From positions 248,001 to 312,000 of the forward strand of contig JADJRD010000014.1 in the NCBI GenBank assembly GCA_016712405.1: a stretch of 64,000 nt of DNA, in the 5' to 3' direction. Below are positions 9,974 through 18,526 of this stretch, piece after piece (positions within the stretch are counted from its first letter, which is position 1; every line of letters begins with the position of its first letter). The position numbers and the translations under genes were made by a program. Under the pieces are notes generated by a model. That model did not search any database. It was not told the origin of the DNA and saw only the letters and a program-made list of their open reading frames with translations. The DNA is from Cellvibrio sp. (GTDB taxonomy: Bacteria > Pseudomonadota > Gammaproteobacteria > Pseudomonadales > Cellvibrionaceae).

Positions 9974-10468
9974 ATGTCCGTATCTGCCAATAAAGTTGTG
10001 AGTTTTCATTATCGATTGCATGAGGTTGGGGGTGGTTTGTTAGAGGAGTCCTATGGTGCTGAGCCGACCTTGTATCTTCACGGGCACAACAATCTATTGG
10101 CTTCTTTGGAAGCCGCGATGGATGGAAAAAATCAAGGTGATAAGGTTTCTGTCACAGTTACACCAGAACAAGGTTATGGTTTGCGTCGTGAGGGCGCTGT
10201 TCAGCGAGTTCCGATCAAACATTTACATGATCACGAAAAAATTAAAAACCGTTTAAAGCCCGGCATGAAAGTGGCGGTCAATACCCAGAATGGACCCTGG
10301 GAGGCGATAGTATTAAAAGTTGGTAAATTTAATGTGGATATTGATAGCAATCACCCATTAGCAGGTAAAACCTTGAACTTTGAAATAGAAATCGCCGAAG
10401 TGCGCGATGCGACTGACGAAGAGTTGCAACATGGTCATGCTCATGGTGTGGGTGGGCATAATCATTAA
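9974..10468 (+). CDS. slyD: FKBP-type peptidyl-prolyl isomerase, SlyD-like
   Basis: 164 residues from the ATG at 9974, which follows AGGG. The N-terminus is FKBP-like (VVSFHYRLHEVGGGLLEES; LYLHGHNNLLASLEAAMDG). The chaperone insert-in-flap region contains the EQGYGLRREGAVQRVP stretch typical of SlyD, and the tail is His-rich (HGHAHGVGGHNH), the place where SlyD binds nickel. It speeds proline isomerisation and assists folding or metal insertion in the cytoplasm. A TATAAT at 9938-9943 is a candidate -10. The gene ends at a strong hairpin. Confidence 0.88.
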   Translation: MSVSANKVVSFHYRLHEVGGGLLEESYGAEPTLYLHGHNNLLASLEAAMDGKNQGDKVSVTVTPEQGYGLRREGAVQRVPIKHLHDHEKIKNRLKPGMKVAVNTQNGPWEAIVLKVGKFNVDIDSNHPLAGKTLNFEIEIAEVRDATDEELQHGHAHGVGGHNH

Positions 10469-10491
10469 CAACAATTAATGTTTCGGCGGTG

Positions 10492-10523
10492 ACAACAATG
10501 CCCTCGATTGAGGGCATTGTTGT
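10492..10523. terminator. bidirectional terminator between slyD and the TraF-like gene
   Basis: Perfect 14-bp stem, ACAACAATGCCCTC paired with GAGGGCATTGTTGT, loop GATT. It sits between two converging genes, so it can serve both strands. Confidence 0.8.
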
Positions 10524-10537
10524 TTGAGGGTTTTGTA

Positions 10538-11884
10538 TTAAAACGTCCAACCTAATTGCAGTGCGCCTGCTTGTGAAATTTCGCCACTGGTGTAGGCAAA
10601 GTCGATAACAAAACGGCTAACACGCCAGCCTAAGCCGAAAGAGCTGTAACTACCGCCTCCTTCGGTTTGATCGGTTTTGTAGCCGGCGCGCAGGGCGAGG
10701 CTGTTAAATAAAATATATTCAGCGCCTATGCCTAATTCTTGAGTGCCGAGTTCGCCTGCCATAGGGACGGATTCCTCTAGGTCGTAGTCTATTCCTAGGC
10801 TGAAGGCGTTATTTACGTAAGCAAGCCCCATTCGATAGCGAGGGGAGAGCGTAATCGGGGGGCCATCAGTAGGTTCGCCGGTGATGGGGTCTGGATCGCC
10901 GCGGGTATTAAAGGTTTTTTCGAGTAACTCCTTACCGGTAAAGCTCACAATGTAATGATCAAACACTTGGGCAGAGATACCTATATCCACATTGAAACTG
11001 GTGTAAGTGGATTGGGTATCAGAGAAGCTATCTTCTATGCCATCGACATCGTTGCCCGCATTGAAATCTACATTGTCACGAAAGGCGTCAACGCGCATGA
11101 GTTTTGGGGTGATGCCTAGGGCCAGTTTTTGATCCCATAAATCCCATGACTTACCCAAACCAATTCCCCATTCGCCAATGCCCAGCGCCCCTACATCAGC
11201 AGTTGAGGTCAAGGTGGTGGTGGTGTCGATCAGATTGCCGTTGGCATCAAACAAATCTGGATAGGTGGCTGCAACCACAGCCGGGTCAGTCCCTGCCGCA
11301 ACACTATTCATGGCTTCAATATAGCGATCCAGCAGGTTTAAGTCGGTATCGGTAATAGCTGGGGAGCCGACCACAATAAAACGTGCGCCCATATAAAGTG
11401 CGCCGCCTTCAAACAGGCTGGGTTCGCTGATGGACATGCCAACAAATCCGTCCAGACTCAAATCATCATCGCCAATATCATTCAATGAGGCGCGTAGATC
11501 TGTTGCGGTTTGCGAGACATTGGCCGCCGCCGCTTGAAGCTGGCCTTGGTTATAGATGGCGACAGCATCGCTGAGTTGTTGATCCAGCTCGTCCTCGTAG
11601 GTGTCGGCGGCGGTTTCGACTGAATCGGAGACTTGGGCCAAAATCATCGGGAAATAAAAACGGCCATCACGGGAATCGTCTTCATCTTTATCGTGAAGCC
11701 CCAGGAGTGCTGGATTATAAAATGCGGCTTGTTCAGGTTTGCCGACAGCCGTTGCCGCGCCCCCCATGGCTAATGCGCGTGCATCATAAGTGCCATAACT
11801 AATAGCGAAGCTGGAGCTGGCCATGAAGGGAATTGTCCAAGTCATCCAAGCCAGATGGCGTAGATTTCGCGTCAGTGTGTGCAT
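10538..11884 (-). CDS. outer-membrane protein with TraF-like (conjugal transfer TraF_2) domain
   Basis: ATG at 11884 follows GGAGA and begins a signal peptide ending ...MASSSFA. The mature protein opens with ISYGTYDARALAMGGAATAV and AFYNPALL, the start seen in FadL/PorV-like beta-barrels and in chromosomal proteins annotated TraF. The C-terminal half is rich in alternating strands and ends with aromatic W-T-F, an outer-membrane targeting signal. Despite the family name nothing else here concerns conjugation. It probably is a lone barrel of unknown cargo. It diverges from the amidase gene. Confidence 0.75.
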   Translation of the reverse strand: MHTLTRNLRHLAWMTWTIPFMASSSFAISYGTYDARALAMGGAATAVGKPEQAAFYNPALLGLHDKDEDDSRDGRFYFPMILAQVSDSVETAADTYEDELDQQLSDAVAIYNQGQLQAAAANVSQTATDLRASLNDIGDDDLSLDGFVGMSISEPSLFEGGALYMGARFIVVGSPAITDTDLNLLDRYIEAMNSVAAGTDPAVVAATYPDLFDANGNLIDTTTTLTSTADVGALGIGEWGIGLGKSWDLWDQKLALGITPKLMRVDAFRDNVDFNAGNDVDGIEDSFSDTQSTYTSFNVDIGISAQVFDHYIVSFTGKELLEKTFNTRGDPDPITGEPTDGPPITLSPRYRMGLAYVNNAFSLGIDYDLEESVPMAGELGTQELGIGAEYILFNSLALRAGYKTDQTEGGGSYSSFGLGWRVSRFVIDFAYTSGEISQAGALQLGWTF

Positions 11885-11987
11885 GTCTAATCTCCAATAA
11901 TCTGCAATCAATTCAATTGGCTGGCCTTACGAAGCTGGAGTCTTCTCAATGGTTTGGGTAGAGTGCCTGATCGCTTAGCTACCGGTT

Positions 11988-13469
11988 TTGAGATGCGTTA
12001 TGCCCTGTGCTCGTTGGATTACCAGTTTGTTTTTTCTCTTGGGGCTTCAGTTTGCCGTTATGGCTGAAGCCACCAATGTCAATGGTGTTCGTTTGTGGCG
12101 TGCGCCGGATCATACTCGTGTGGTGTTGGACCTTGATGCCCCCGTTCAGCATAGCCTGAGTTTGTTAAATCAGCCTACTCGACTGCTGATTGATTTGCCC
12201 AACACCCAATTAAAAACCTCGTTGAGTAACCTGCCTTTGGCGGATACACCGATAAAATCCATTCGTATCCAAAACGTCAGCGCCACATCAATCAAATTAA
12301 TTTTGGATTTGAATACACCCGTTAAGCCCAATAGCTTTTTACTCAAGCGCGTCGGCAGTATGCATGATCGGTTAGTTATTGACTTGTACGATGATGTGAT
12401 CAATCCGCTGCAACCAACCGACGAAAATTCTGCACTGACAAAGAGCGAACAACATACTCAATCCAATCCTGTTTTACCGTCGTCTGGCGCACAATCTGTG
12501 CAAAAGCCGCAATCGGTTGGTGGATCAAAACGAAAAATTATCATAGTGGTCGACCCTGGTCATGGGGGTGAAGATCCCGGAGCAATTGGCCCGAAAAAAA
12601 TTCGCGAAAAAGATGTGACCTTAGCTATCTCAAAAGAATTAGTGGCTTTGATTAATGCTCAGCCAGGTTATGAAGGAAAGTTAACTCGCTCAACGGATTA
12701 TTTTATTCCACTCAAAAAACGCCGCGATATTGCGCGCAGCCACAAAGCCGATTTATTTATTTCGATTCATGCAGATGCTTTTTCAAAACCTTCTGCAAAA
12801 GGCGCATCAGTATTTGCGCTTTCTCGTAATGGTGCGACATCCGAAACTGCGCGATTTTTAGCGCAGCGTGAAAATGAATCAGATTTGATTGGGGGGGTTG
12901 GCAGTATCAGTTTGGATGATAAAGACGAAGTGCTTGCGGGTGTGTTGGTGGATTTATCCATGACAGCAACCTTAAATTCGAGTTTGCAAGTGGGTCATCA
13001 AGTGCTGAATCAAATGGGGGGTGTTGCCCATTTGCATAAGCGTCGAGTCGAGCAAGCAGGATTTATGGTGTTGAAGGCGCCAGATGTGCCTTCGATTTTG
13101 GTGGAAACGGGTTTTATTTCGAATCCTGATGAAGCGAAAAAACTGGGTACACCGATCTATCGAAAACAAATCGCTAATTCAATTCTTAAAGGTGTGAAAT
13201 CTTATTTTGCACAACACCCTCCTGCGGATGTGCATGAAGCTGTTGCCTCATCATCAGTAGTTTCATCGACAGTTGTAACGCAAAATTCTGGCGTCTATAA
13301 ACCGCCTGTGACTAAAGCACCCGATAGAATTCATTTGGTTGTGAAGGGTGATACTTTGTCGTCCATTTCATTGCGTTATAAAGTTAATGCCAAACGTATT
13401 ATGGAATACAACAAGATGAAAAATTCGGTTGTGAAGTTAGGTCAAAAGTTAAAAATTCCCGCGAGTTAA
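11988..13469 (+). CDS. amiC: N-acetylmuramoyl-L-alanine amidase, AMIN + Amidase_3 + LysM
   Basis: A signal peptide is followed by an AMIN domain (about residues 30-130, VNGVRLWRAPDHTRVVLDL), a Ser/Pro/Gln linker, the zinc amidase domain (IIIVVDPGHGGEDPGAIGP; LFISIHADAF; ILVETGFISN, giving the Zn-binding His/Glu set) and a C-terminal LysM (HLVVKGDTLSSISLRYKVNA). It cuts the stem peptide from septal peptidoglycan in the periplasm for daughter-cell separation, usually activated by EnvC or NlpD. The TTG at 11988 and the ATG at 12000 are both possible starts. Its place directly before mutL matches the amiB/amiC position in gammaproteobacteria. The precise paralogue name is uncertain. Confidence 0.9.
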   Translation: MRCVMPCARWITSLFFLLGLQFAVMAEATNVNGVRLWRAPDHTRVVLDLDAPVQHSLSLLNQPTRLLIDLPNTQLKTSLSNLPLADTPIKSIRIQNVSATSIKLILDLNTPVKPNSFLLKRVGSMHDRLVIDLYDDVINPLQPTDENSALTKSEQHTQSNPVLPSSGAQSVQKPQSVGGSKRKIIIVVDPGHGGEDPGAIGPKKIREKDVTLAISKELVALINAQPGYEGKLTRSTDYFIPLKKRRDIARSHKADLFISIHADAFSKPSAKGASVFALSRNGATSETARFLAQRENESDLIGGVGSISLDDKDEVLAGVLVDLSMTATLNSSLQVGHQVLNQMGGVAHLHKRRVEQAGFMVLKAPDVPSILVETGFISNPDEAKKLGTPIYRKQIANSILKGVKSYFAQHPPADVHEAVASSSVVSSTVVTQNSGVYKPPVTKAPDRIHLVVKGDTLSSISLRYKVNAKRIMEYNKMKNSVVKLGQKLKIPAS

Positions 13470-13477
13470 TCATATCG

Positions 13478-13546
13478 GTCATTCCTGCGAATGCAGGAGT
13501 CCAGATATCTTACAAAGTGCATGGATCCTGCCTTCGCAGGGATGAC
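13478..13546. repeat. REP-like imperfect palindrome between the amidase gene and mutL
   Basis: GTCATTCCTGCGAATGCAGGA at the left is mirrored by TCCTGCCTTCGCAGGGATGAC at the right, with ~27 bp between. This is the common dispersed GTCATTCC..GGAATGAC element of proteobacterial genomes. It may fold in the amidase-mutL mRNA. Confidence 0.75.
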
Positions 13547-13596
13547 GAACTAGGGTAGATCAATATGATTGGTAATAACTTTTTAGTGAATTAATT

Positions 13597-15435
13597 ATGC
13601 GAAAAATTAAATTGCTCAGCCCGCGACTCGCCAATCAAATTGCTGCTGGTGAAGTGGTTGAGCGGCCATCATCCGTAATTAAAGAATTGTTGGAAAATTC
13701 TTTGGACGCCGGTGCAACCCGTTTGGATATTGATGTTGAAGATGGCGGCATTAAATTAATTCGTGTGCGTGATAACGGTAGTGGAATTGATAAAGAGGAT
13801 TTGTCCCTGGCATTAAGTCGTCACGCCACCAGCAAAATTTATGAATTAGATGATCTCGAAGCCGTTGCTACCTTAGGTTTTCGCGGCGAAGCTTTAGCCA
13901 GTATCAGCTCTGTTGCACGCTTGGCTCTCATCAGCAGTACACAAGAAAATGATTCGGGTTGGCAAGTGGTGGCTGAAGGCCGCGACATGGAAACTCAATT
14001 ATCACCCGCGCCCCATCCGCGTGGCACCACTGTTGAGGTGCGCGATTTATTTTTCAATACGCCCGCACGTCGAAAGTTTTTACGCACAGAAAAAACTGAA
14101 TACACTCATCTTGAAGATGTTGTAAAACGTTTGGCACTTTCACGTTTCGATGTGGCATTTAATTTGCGCCACAATGGCCGCACCATATATTCCTGGCGTG
14201 CAGGTGATACGCAATTGGAACGTGAACGTCGTGTTGCACAAATTTGCGGCCCCGCATTTATGGAAAACGCAGTGCACATTGAAATCGAACGAGGAAATTA
14301 TCGGCTATGGGGTTGGGTGGCACAGCCCGCTTTTTCACGCAGCCAAGCGGATCTGCAAAATTTTTATGTGAATGGTCGTGCGATTCGCGACAAATTAGTG
14401 GGTCATGCTGTGCGCCAAGCCTTTCAGGATGTGTTGCATCACGGTCGTCATCCCGCATTTGTTTTGTATTTGGAGTTGGATGCTTCAACAGTCGATGTGA
14501 ATGTGCATCCCACCAAACATGAAGTACGCTTTCGCGATAATCGCAATGTGCATGATTTTATTTATTCCAGTTTGCATCACGCACTGGCGAATGTACGACC
14601 CGAAGATACACTAGATCGCCAACTACACTCTGTCGATTATTCGCAAACAAAAATAGAAGGCATCGCTGCTGGAGAATTTAAAGGCCAGGAAAATGTTGGT
14701 TTTGCGGAAGAAAGGGGTCAGAGCCCTTTATATATAAAGGGCTCTGACCCCTTTCTTTCAACCAGTTCATCTGTTGTGCGTGAACAAATGGCGGTTTATT
14801 CTGCTTTACATCAACCGCCACAAGATTTACCTGAATCACCCAGTGAGGATATTCCACCTCTCGGTTATGCCATCGCACAATTAAAAGGCATTTATATTCT
14901 CGCTGAAAACGCGCAAGGTTTAATTATGGTCGACATGCATGCCGCACATGAACGTGTCACTTATGAAAGAATGAAATCTGCATTTGGCGAAGGCGGAATT
15001 CATGCGCAACCTTTATTGGTGCCAGAATCCATTGCCGTCAGCGAAAAAGAAGCCGACTGTGCCGATAATTTCCAAAGCATTTTTCAATCGCTGGGTTTTG
15101 AATTGCAACGCGCCGGCCCCGAAACTTTATTAATTCGCCAAATTCCAATTATTTTACAAAAAGCCAAAGTCGAACAATTAGTTCGCGATGTGCTCTCCGA
15201 TCTAATCGAACACGGCAGCAGCGAACGTATCCAACACCACATCAACGATATTTTATCCACCATGACCTGCCACGGCTCTGTTCGCGCCAACCGCAAATTA
15301 ACCATCCCTGAAATGAATGCATTACTCCGCGACATGGAGGCCACCGAACGCAGCGGCCAATGCAATCACGGCAGACCCACATGGCTGCTTCAGTCGTTGG
15401 ATGATTTGGATAAGATGTTTATGCGGGGGCAGTGA
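13597..15435 (+). CDS. mutL: DNA mismatch repair protein MutL
   Basis: 612 residues. The N-terminal GHKL ATPase shows IAAGEVVERPSSVIKELLEN, DNGSGI, TLGFRGEALASI and the HPTKHEVRF motif. The C-terminal dimerisation domain contains MVDMHAAHERVTYE and TCHGSVRANRKL. As in most gammaproteobacteria, the DQHA(x)2E(x)4E endonuclease motif is absent. MutL links MutS mismatch recognition to MutH or UvrD. The linker contains an in-frame palindromic repeat (14708-14757) adding ERGQSPLYIKGSDPFLS. The stop overlaps a GTG/ATG of the next gene. Function should be intact because linkers tolerate insertions. Confidence 0.97.
   Translation: MRKIKLLSPRLANQIAAGEVVERPSSVIKELLENSLDAGATRLDIDVEDGGIKLIRVRDNGSGIDKEDLSLALSRHATSKIYELDDLEAVATLGFRGEALASISSVARLALISSTQENDSGWQVVAEGRDMETQLSPAPHPRGTTVEVRDLFFNTPARRKFLRTEKTEYTHLEDVVKRLALSRFDVAFNLRHNGRTIYSWRAGDTQLERERRVAQICGPAFMENAVHIEIERGNYRLWGWVAQPAFSRSQADLQNFYVNGRAIRDKLVGHAVRQAFQDVLHHGRHPAFVLYLELDASTVDVNVHPTKHEVRFRDNRNVHDFIYSSLHHALANVRPEDTLDRQLHSVDYSQTKIEGIAAGEFKGQENVGFAEERGQSPLYIKGSDPFLSTSSSVVREQMAVYSALHQPPQDLPESPSEDIPPLGYAIAQLKGIYILAENAQGLIMVDMHAAHERVTYERMKSAFGEGGIHAQPLLVPESIAVSEKEADCADNFQSIFQSLGFELQRAGPETLLIRQIPIILQKAKVEQLVRDVLSDLIEHGSSERIQHHINDILSTMTCHGSVRANRKLTIPEMNALLRDMEATERSGQCNHGRPTWLLQSLDDLDKMFMRGQ
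14708..14757. repeat. perfect 50-bp palindrome inserted in frame in the MutL linker
   Basis: AAGAAAGGGGTCAGAGCCCTTTATA and its exact reverse complement meet with no loop. It reads through as GQSPLYIKGSDPF without a stop and has no counterpart in conserved MutL domains. It resembles REP- or RPE-type mobile palindromes that settle in coding sequence. Confidence 0.9.
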
Positions 15436-16064
15436 CAATGAAAGAATTTTTTAGGAAAAATTATAATTGCCCTTCTTGTGAAGGATTGGTTAGTTCTAGT
15501 GTTTGGTCAAGCGTATCTACATGTAAATCATGCGGTGTTTCGTTAATTGAAGAGTCAATAGACGATAGATCTAAGGTGCGGAAAATTGTTGAGGCGGTGA
15601 TAGTTATCGTTTTTCCATTTTCAATAATCGGTAAGGAGTTTTTGGTTGACATTCATCCGTTTCTGCCAATAGCGGCATCGATTTTATTTGCAGTAGTGAT
15701 AATAGGTGATCTTTTTACTTCAAAATCTAAGCTAAAAATAAATTACGCATTTGCTCAAAATGAAATTTTTTCTATACAAGAGAAAATTAGCGATCTAAAT
15801 AGATTTTTAAATCGAAAAATAGGTGCAGTTGATTTCTTGATGCAAGACTCGGAAATTAGAAAAAAATCAGGTCTCGAAGGTTCTCTGTCTCATATACTAA
15901 AAATTCACAACGAGCGCATAGGTGGCTTAAGTGTAGAGGAGCAGCATGAGGCTATATTACGGATTAATCCTCATCTCAATTTGATGCAATTGGTCAGTGA
16001 AGAAGTTGAAAAGGCAGAGGCCAAAATTAATCAATTAAAATCTTTTATGGCGGAAAAGTTATGA
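15432..16064 (+). CDS. hypothetical membrane protein with N-terminal zinc ribbon
   Basis: 210 residues, GTG at 15432 overlapping the mutL stop, or ATG at 15438. The N-terminus has two CxxC pairs (YNCPSCEG and STCKSCGV) that could bind zinc. Two hydrophobic stretches follow (about residues 55-75 and 78-95), then a charged helical C-terminus likely to form a coiled coil. I recognise no family. It is not part of the conserved mutL-miaA neighbourhood and its AT content is higher than that of mutL, so it was probably inserted, together with the next gene to which it is coupled by ATGA. Confidence 0.75.
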   Translation: MTMKEFFRKNYNCPSCEGLVSSSVWSSVSTCKSCGVSLIEESIDDRSKVRKIVEAVIVIVFPFSIIGKEFLVDIHPFLPIAASILFAVVIIGDLFTSKSKLKINYAFAQNEIFSIQEKISDLNRFLNRKIGAVDFLMQDSEIRKKSGLEGSLSHILKIHNERIGGLSVEEQHEAILRINPHLNLMQLVSEEVEKAEAKINQLKSFMAEKL

Positions 16065-16972
16065 TGCTCATGCCGCCCATTCAGAAAAATAATCCGATGG
16101 GTTTATTTAGTAATATTGCTAACATAATTCAAAGCATTGTTAGATTTTGTCTATTTGCGAGCATTTTGTTGTGCATGTCATTTTTTGGTTTTGCGAATGA
16201 AAAAAATATTGCTCCGCAACAGATAAAAATTGCAGTGTCTAATGGAGCTTATTTCCATAAACTACTGGAGTTGGTTCTTGAAAAAACACGAAAAGAATAT
16301 GGTTCTGTAGAGTTAATAGTCATCAAGCCCGGCATCGCAGGTAACAGAATTATGAGATCCGTTGAAACGGGCGAGTTAAGTGTCATGTGGAGGCCTTACC
16401 AAGAAGTGGATAATTATGCTGTACGACCTATACCGATCCGGATACTAAAAAATTTAAGTGATTACCGCATATTATTGATTCGACAGAATGATCAGAATCG
16501 ATTTGATCGAGTTCATACCTTGACGGAGTTAAGTAGGCTTAAAGCAGGCATGGGGTCTCACTGGTATGATACAGAGGTGATGGCGGCCAATCATTTGCCC
16601 ACGGTTACAAGCGTGAGCTATGCCAATTTATTTAAAATGTTAAAGGCGGGGAGATTTGATTATTTTCCTCGCGGAGTGTATCAGGCTTTACCAGAAGCGA
16701 AAGCCTATGAGTCCCATGGTATCGTCATTGAGCGAAAGCTTCTGTTGCATTATGAAAATCCATTTTGTTTCTACGTTGCTGAGAAAAATACGGCACTGGC
16801 CGAACGAATTGAAAAAGGATTGAAAATGTCCGTGGCGGATGGAAGTTTCGATCAGCGGTTCTATCAGTATGAAGAATTTTCTTGGGCAGAAAAATTATTA
16901 CAAGATCAGGATCGATTGGTTATTGAATTGAAAAATGACGAAAGTGTTGGCCGCAGGCGAAATGTTAAATGA
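16061..16972 (+). CDS. periplasmic solute-binding-like protein (SBP_bac_3 type)
   Basis: 303 residues; the start overlaps the upstream stop (ATGA). A hydrophobic segment around residues 25-45 (ILLCMSFFGFANE) is a probable signal peptide, so an internal start at M13 is possible. The body has the look of amino-acid ABC binding proteins but is short and divergent; no transporter genes are adjacent. A distant paralogue of similar size and layout lies at 43126-43989 (shared features: DRV or RVD before an F-P-R-G/C-R-G-M turn, and a late KLY/FCFY-..-A-x-I-E-x-G segment). It may be a sensor rather than a transporter part. Confidence 0.7.
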   Translation: MMLMPPIQKNNPMGLFSNIANIIQSIVRFCLFASILLCMSFFGFANEKNIAPQQIKIAVSNGAYFHKLLELVLEKTRKEYGSVELIVIKPGIAGNRIMRSVETGELSVMWRPYQEVDNYAVRPIPIRILKNLSDYRILLIRQNDQNRFDRVHTLTELSRLKAGMGSHWYDTEVMAANHLPTVTSVSYANLFKMLKAGRFDYFPRGVYQALPEAKAYESHGIVIERKLLLHYENPFCFYVAEKNTALAERIEKGLKMSVADGSFDQRFYQYEEFSWAEKLLQDQDRLVIELKNDESVGRRRNVK

Positions 16973-17035
16973 CTTCAGTCACTCAATGCCTACAGCATCT
17001 TAGCTTGCTAAAATCTGCGTCTGTCGGTAGTGATT

Positions 17036-17068
17036 TGCCACGGCTCTGTTCGTGCCAATCGCAAATTG
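17036..17068 (+). pseudogene. remnant of a second mutL 3' end
   Basis: The 33 bp encode CHGSVRANRKL and match mutL 15268-15300 at 30 positions. All three differences are synonymous (CGC/CGT, AAC/AAT, TTA/TTG). The rest of the mutL tail is not recognisable. It lies just upstream of miaA, after the two accessory genes, as expected if these arrived with a replacement mutL 3' end and left part of the resident one behind. Confidence 0.75.
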
Positions 17069-17181
17069 AAAATGCATATGAAGGTGTTCTTAATAAATAA
17101 ATTGCGAGAATAAAAATCCATACAAAAACGAAGTTGAACTTCTATTTTGCATAAATTGCTAGATCAAACTACAGAGATCCG

Positions 17182-18168
17182 ATGAATAAAAAGCTTCCCG
17201 TTATTTTCCTTATGGGCCCTACTGCTTCCGGTAAAACGGATTTGGCTATGGCCTTGCATGATCATTTGCCGGTGGAGTTAATCAGTGTGGATTCTGCATT
17301 GGTTTATCGGGGTATGGATATTGGATCGGCGAAACCATCAAAACAGGAATTGGAAAAATATCCACATCGATTAATTGATATTCGTGATCCCTCTGAACCT
17401 TATTCTGCAGCTGACTTTGTGGCGGATGCGGAGCGTGAAATTGCGGATATTCATGCGCAAGGAAAAATTCCGTTATTGGTTGGCGGGACTATGTTGTATT
17501 TCAAAGCTTTGTTGGATGGCTTGGCGGATATGCCGGAAGCAGATGCAGAAGTTCGCGCGAAAATAGAAAAGGATGCTGAGTTGCACGGCTGGGCTTATGT
17601 GCATCAGCAATTGGCTGATGTTGATCCACAAATGGCGGCGGAGATTCATCCCAATCATTCACAACGATTAAGTCGTGCGCTGGAGGTGTTTTTAGTCAGC
17701 GGCAAAACTATGACGCAGCTGCGAGAAGTGCAGCAATCGCATGATCGAAAATCCTTTGCTGAACGTTATAAGGTTTCGCAAATGGCAATCTCCCCCAGGG
17801 ATAGGTCAGTATTGCATCGGCGCATTGAACAGCGTTTTTTAAAGATGTTGGATGCGGGAATGATTGATGAGGTGCGAGGCTTATTTGAGCGGGGGGATTT
17901 GCATCCGGATTTGCCCGCGATTCGTGCAGTGGGATATCGTCAGGTATGGGAATATCTTGGGCAGCAATTAAGCTACGACGAGATGATAGACCGGGGAATT
18001 ATTGCGACAAGGCAGTTAGCAAAACGACAATTGACTTGGCTAAAAGGTTGGTCAATTGAACCATCGCCCTTATATTGGCTCTATACTCAGGATGAGCAGG
18101 GGCGTGAACTGTTAAAAAAAGAAATTATCGAGAATGCCTTGAATTTTTTGCAATCGACAGCCATATAA
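17182..18168 (+). CDS. miaA: tRNA dimethylallyltransferase MiaA
   Basis: 328 residues, ATG at 17182. It opens with the P-loop FLMGPTASGKTDLA, then DSALVYRGMDIGSAKP and PLLVGGTMLYFKALLDGLA, all MiaA hallmarks; the C-terminal half keeps RAVGYRQVWEYL. It transfers a dimethylallyl group to A37 of tRNAs reading U-starting codons, the first step to ms2i6A. It lies 74 bp before hfq; in relatives, promoters for hfq lie inside miaA. The mutL link is broken by the inserted genes, so miaA may need its own promoter in the 16973-17181 gap. Confidence 0.97.
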   Translation: MNKKLPVIFLMGPTASGKTDLAMALHDHLPVELISVDSALVYRGMDIGSAKPSKQELEKYPHRLIDIRDPSEPYSAADFVADAEREIADIHAQGKIPLLVGGTMLYFKALLDGLADMPEADAEVRAKIEKDAELHGWAYVHQQLADVDPQMAAEIHPNHSQRLSRALEVFLVSGKTMTQLREVQQSHDRKSFAERYKVSQMAISPRDRSVLHRRIEQRFLKMLDAGMIDEVRGLFERGDLHPDLPAIRAVGYRQVWEYLGQQLSYDEMIDRGIIATRQLAKRQLTWLKGWSIEPSPLYWLYTQDEQGRELLKKEIIENALNFLQSTAI

Positions 18169-18241
18169 TAGCAGCGAGTTATTAAGACTCTGTTCAGCCA
18201 AACAATCAACCCAATTTATTTTTATCCCGAGGAGAATAACC

Positions 18242-18511
18242 ATGTCAAAAGGGCATAGTTTACAAGACCCTTACTTGAATGTGCTGCGAAAAGAGCGCGT
18301 TCCTGTATCCATTTACTTAGTCAACGGTATCAAGTTGCAAGGACAAGTTGAATCTTTTGATCAATTTGTGGTGCTTCTGAAAAACACCGTGAGTCAAATG
18401 GTTTACAAGCATGCCATATCTACCGTTGTTCCTTCCCGTGCAGTGCGCGTTCCCCTGTTGAACGAAGCGGGCGTGTTGGAAGGTGAAGACGACGAGCAGC
18501 CAGAGGCATAA
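18242..18511 (+). CDS. hfq: RNA chaperone Hfq
   Basis: 89 residues behind a strong GAGGAGAATAACC ribosome site. The Sm1 motif (PVSIYLVNGIKLQGQVESFD) and Sm2 motif (YKHAISTVVPSRAV) are complete. The short acidic tail (EGEDDEQPEA) is of the Pseudomonas kind. The hexamer pairs small RNAs with mRNAs and controls translation and decay. It is followed by hflX after 15 bp. Confidence 0.98.
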   Translation: MSKGHSLQDPYLNVLRKERVPVSIYLVNGIKLQGQVESFDQFVVLLKNTVSQMVYKHAISTVVPSRAVRVPLLNEAGVLEGEDDEQPEA

Positions 18512-18526
18512 CCTAGAGGTTATTAC

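Noticed and set aside
10538..11884. Conjugation locus suggested by the TraF-like domain
   Set aside because: No other conjugation, relaxase or type IV secretion gene nearby; chromosomal TraF_2 proteins are common.
14150..14522. Long plus-strand alternative frames within mutL
   Set aside because: They lie wholly inside mutL, whose protein is unmistakable; no independent signals.
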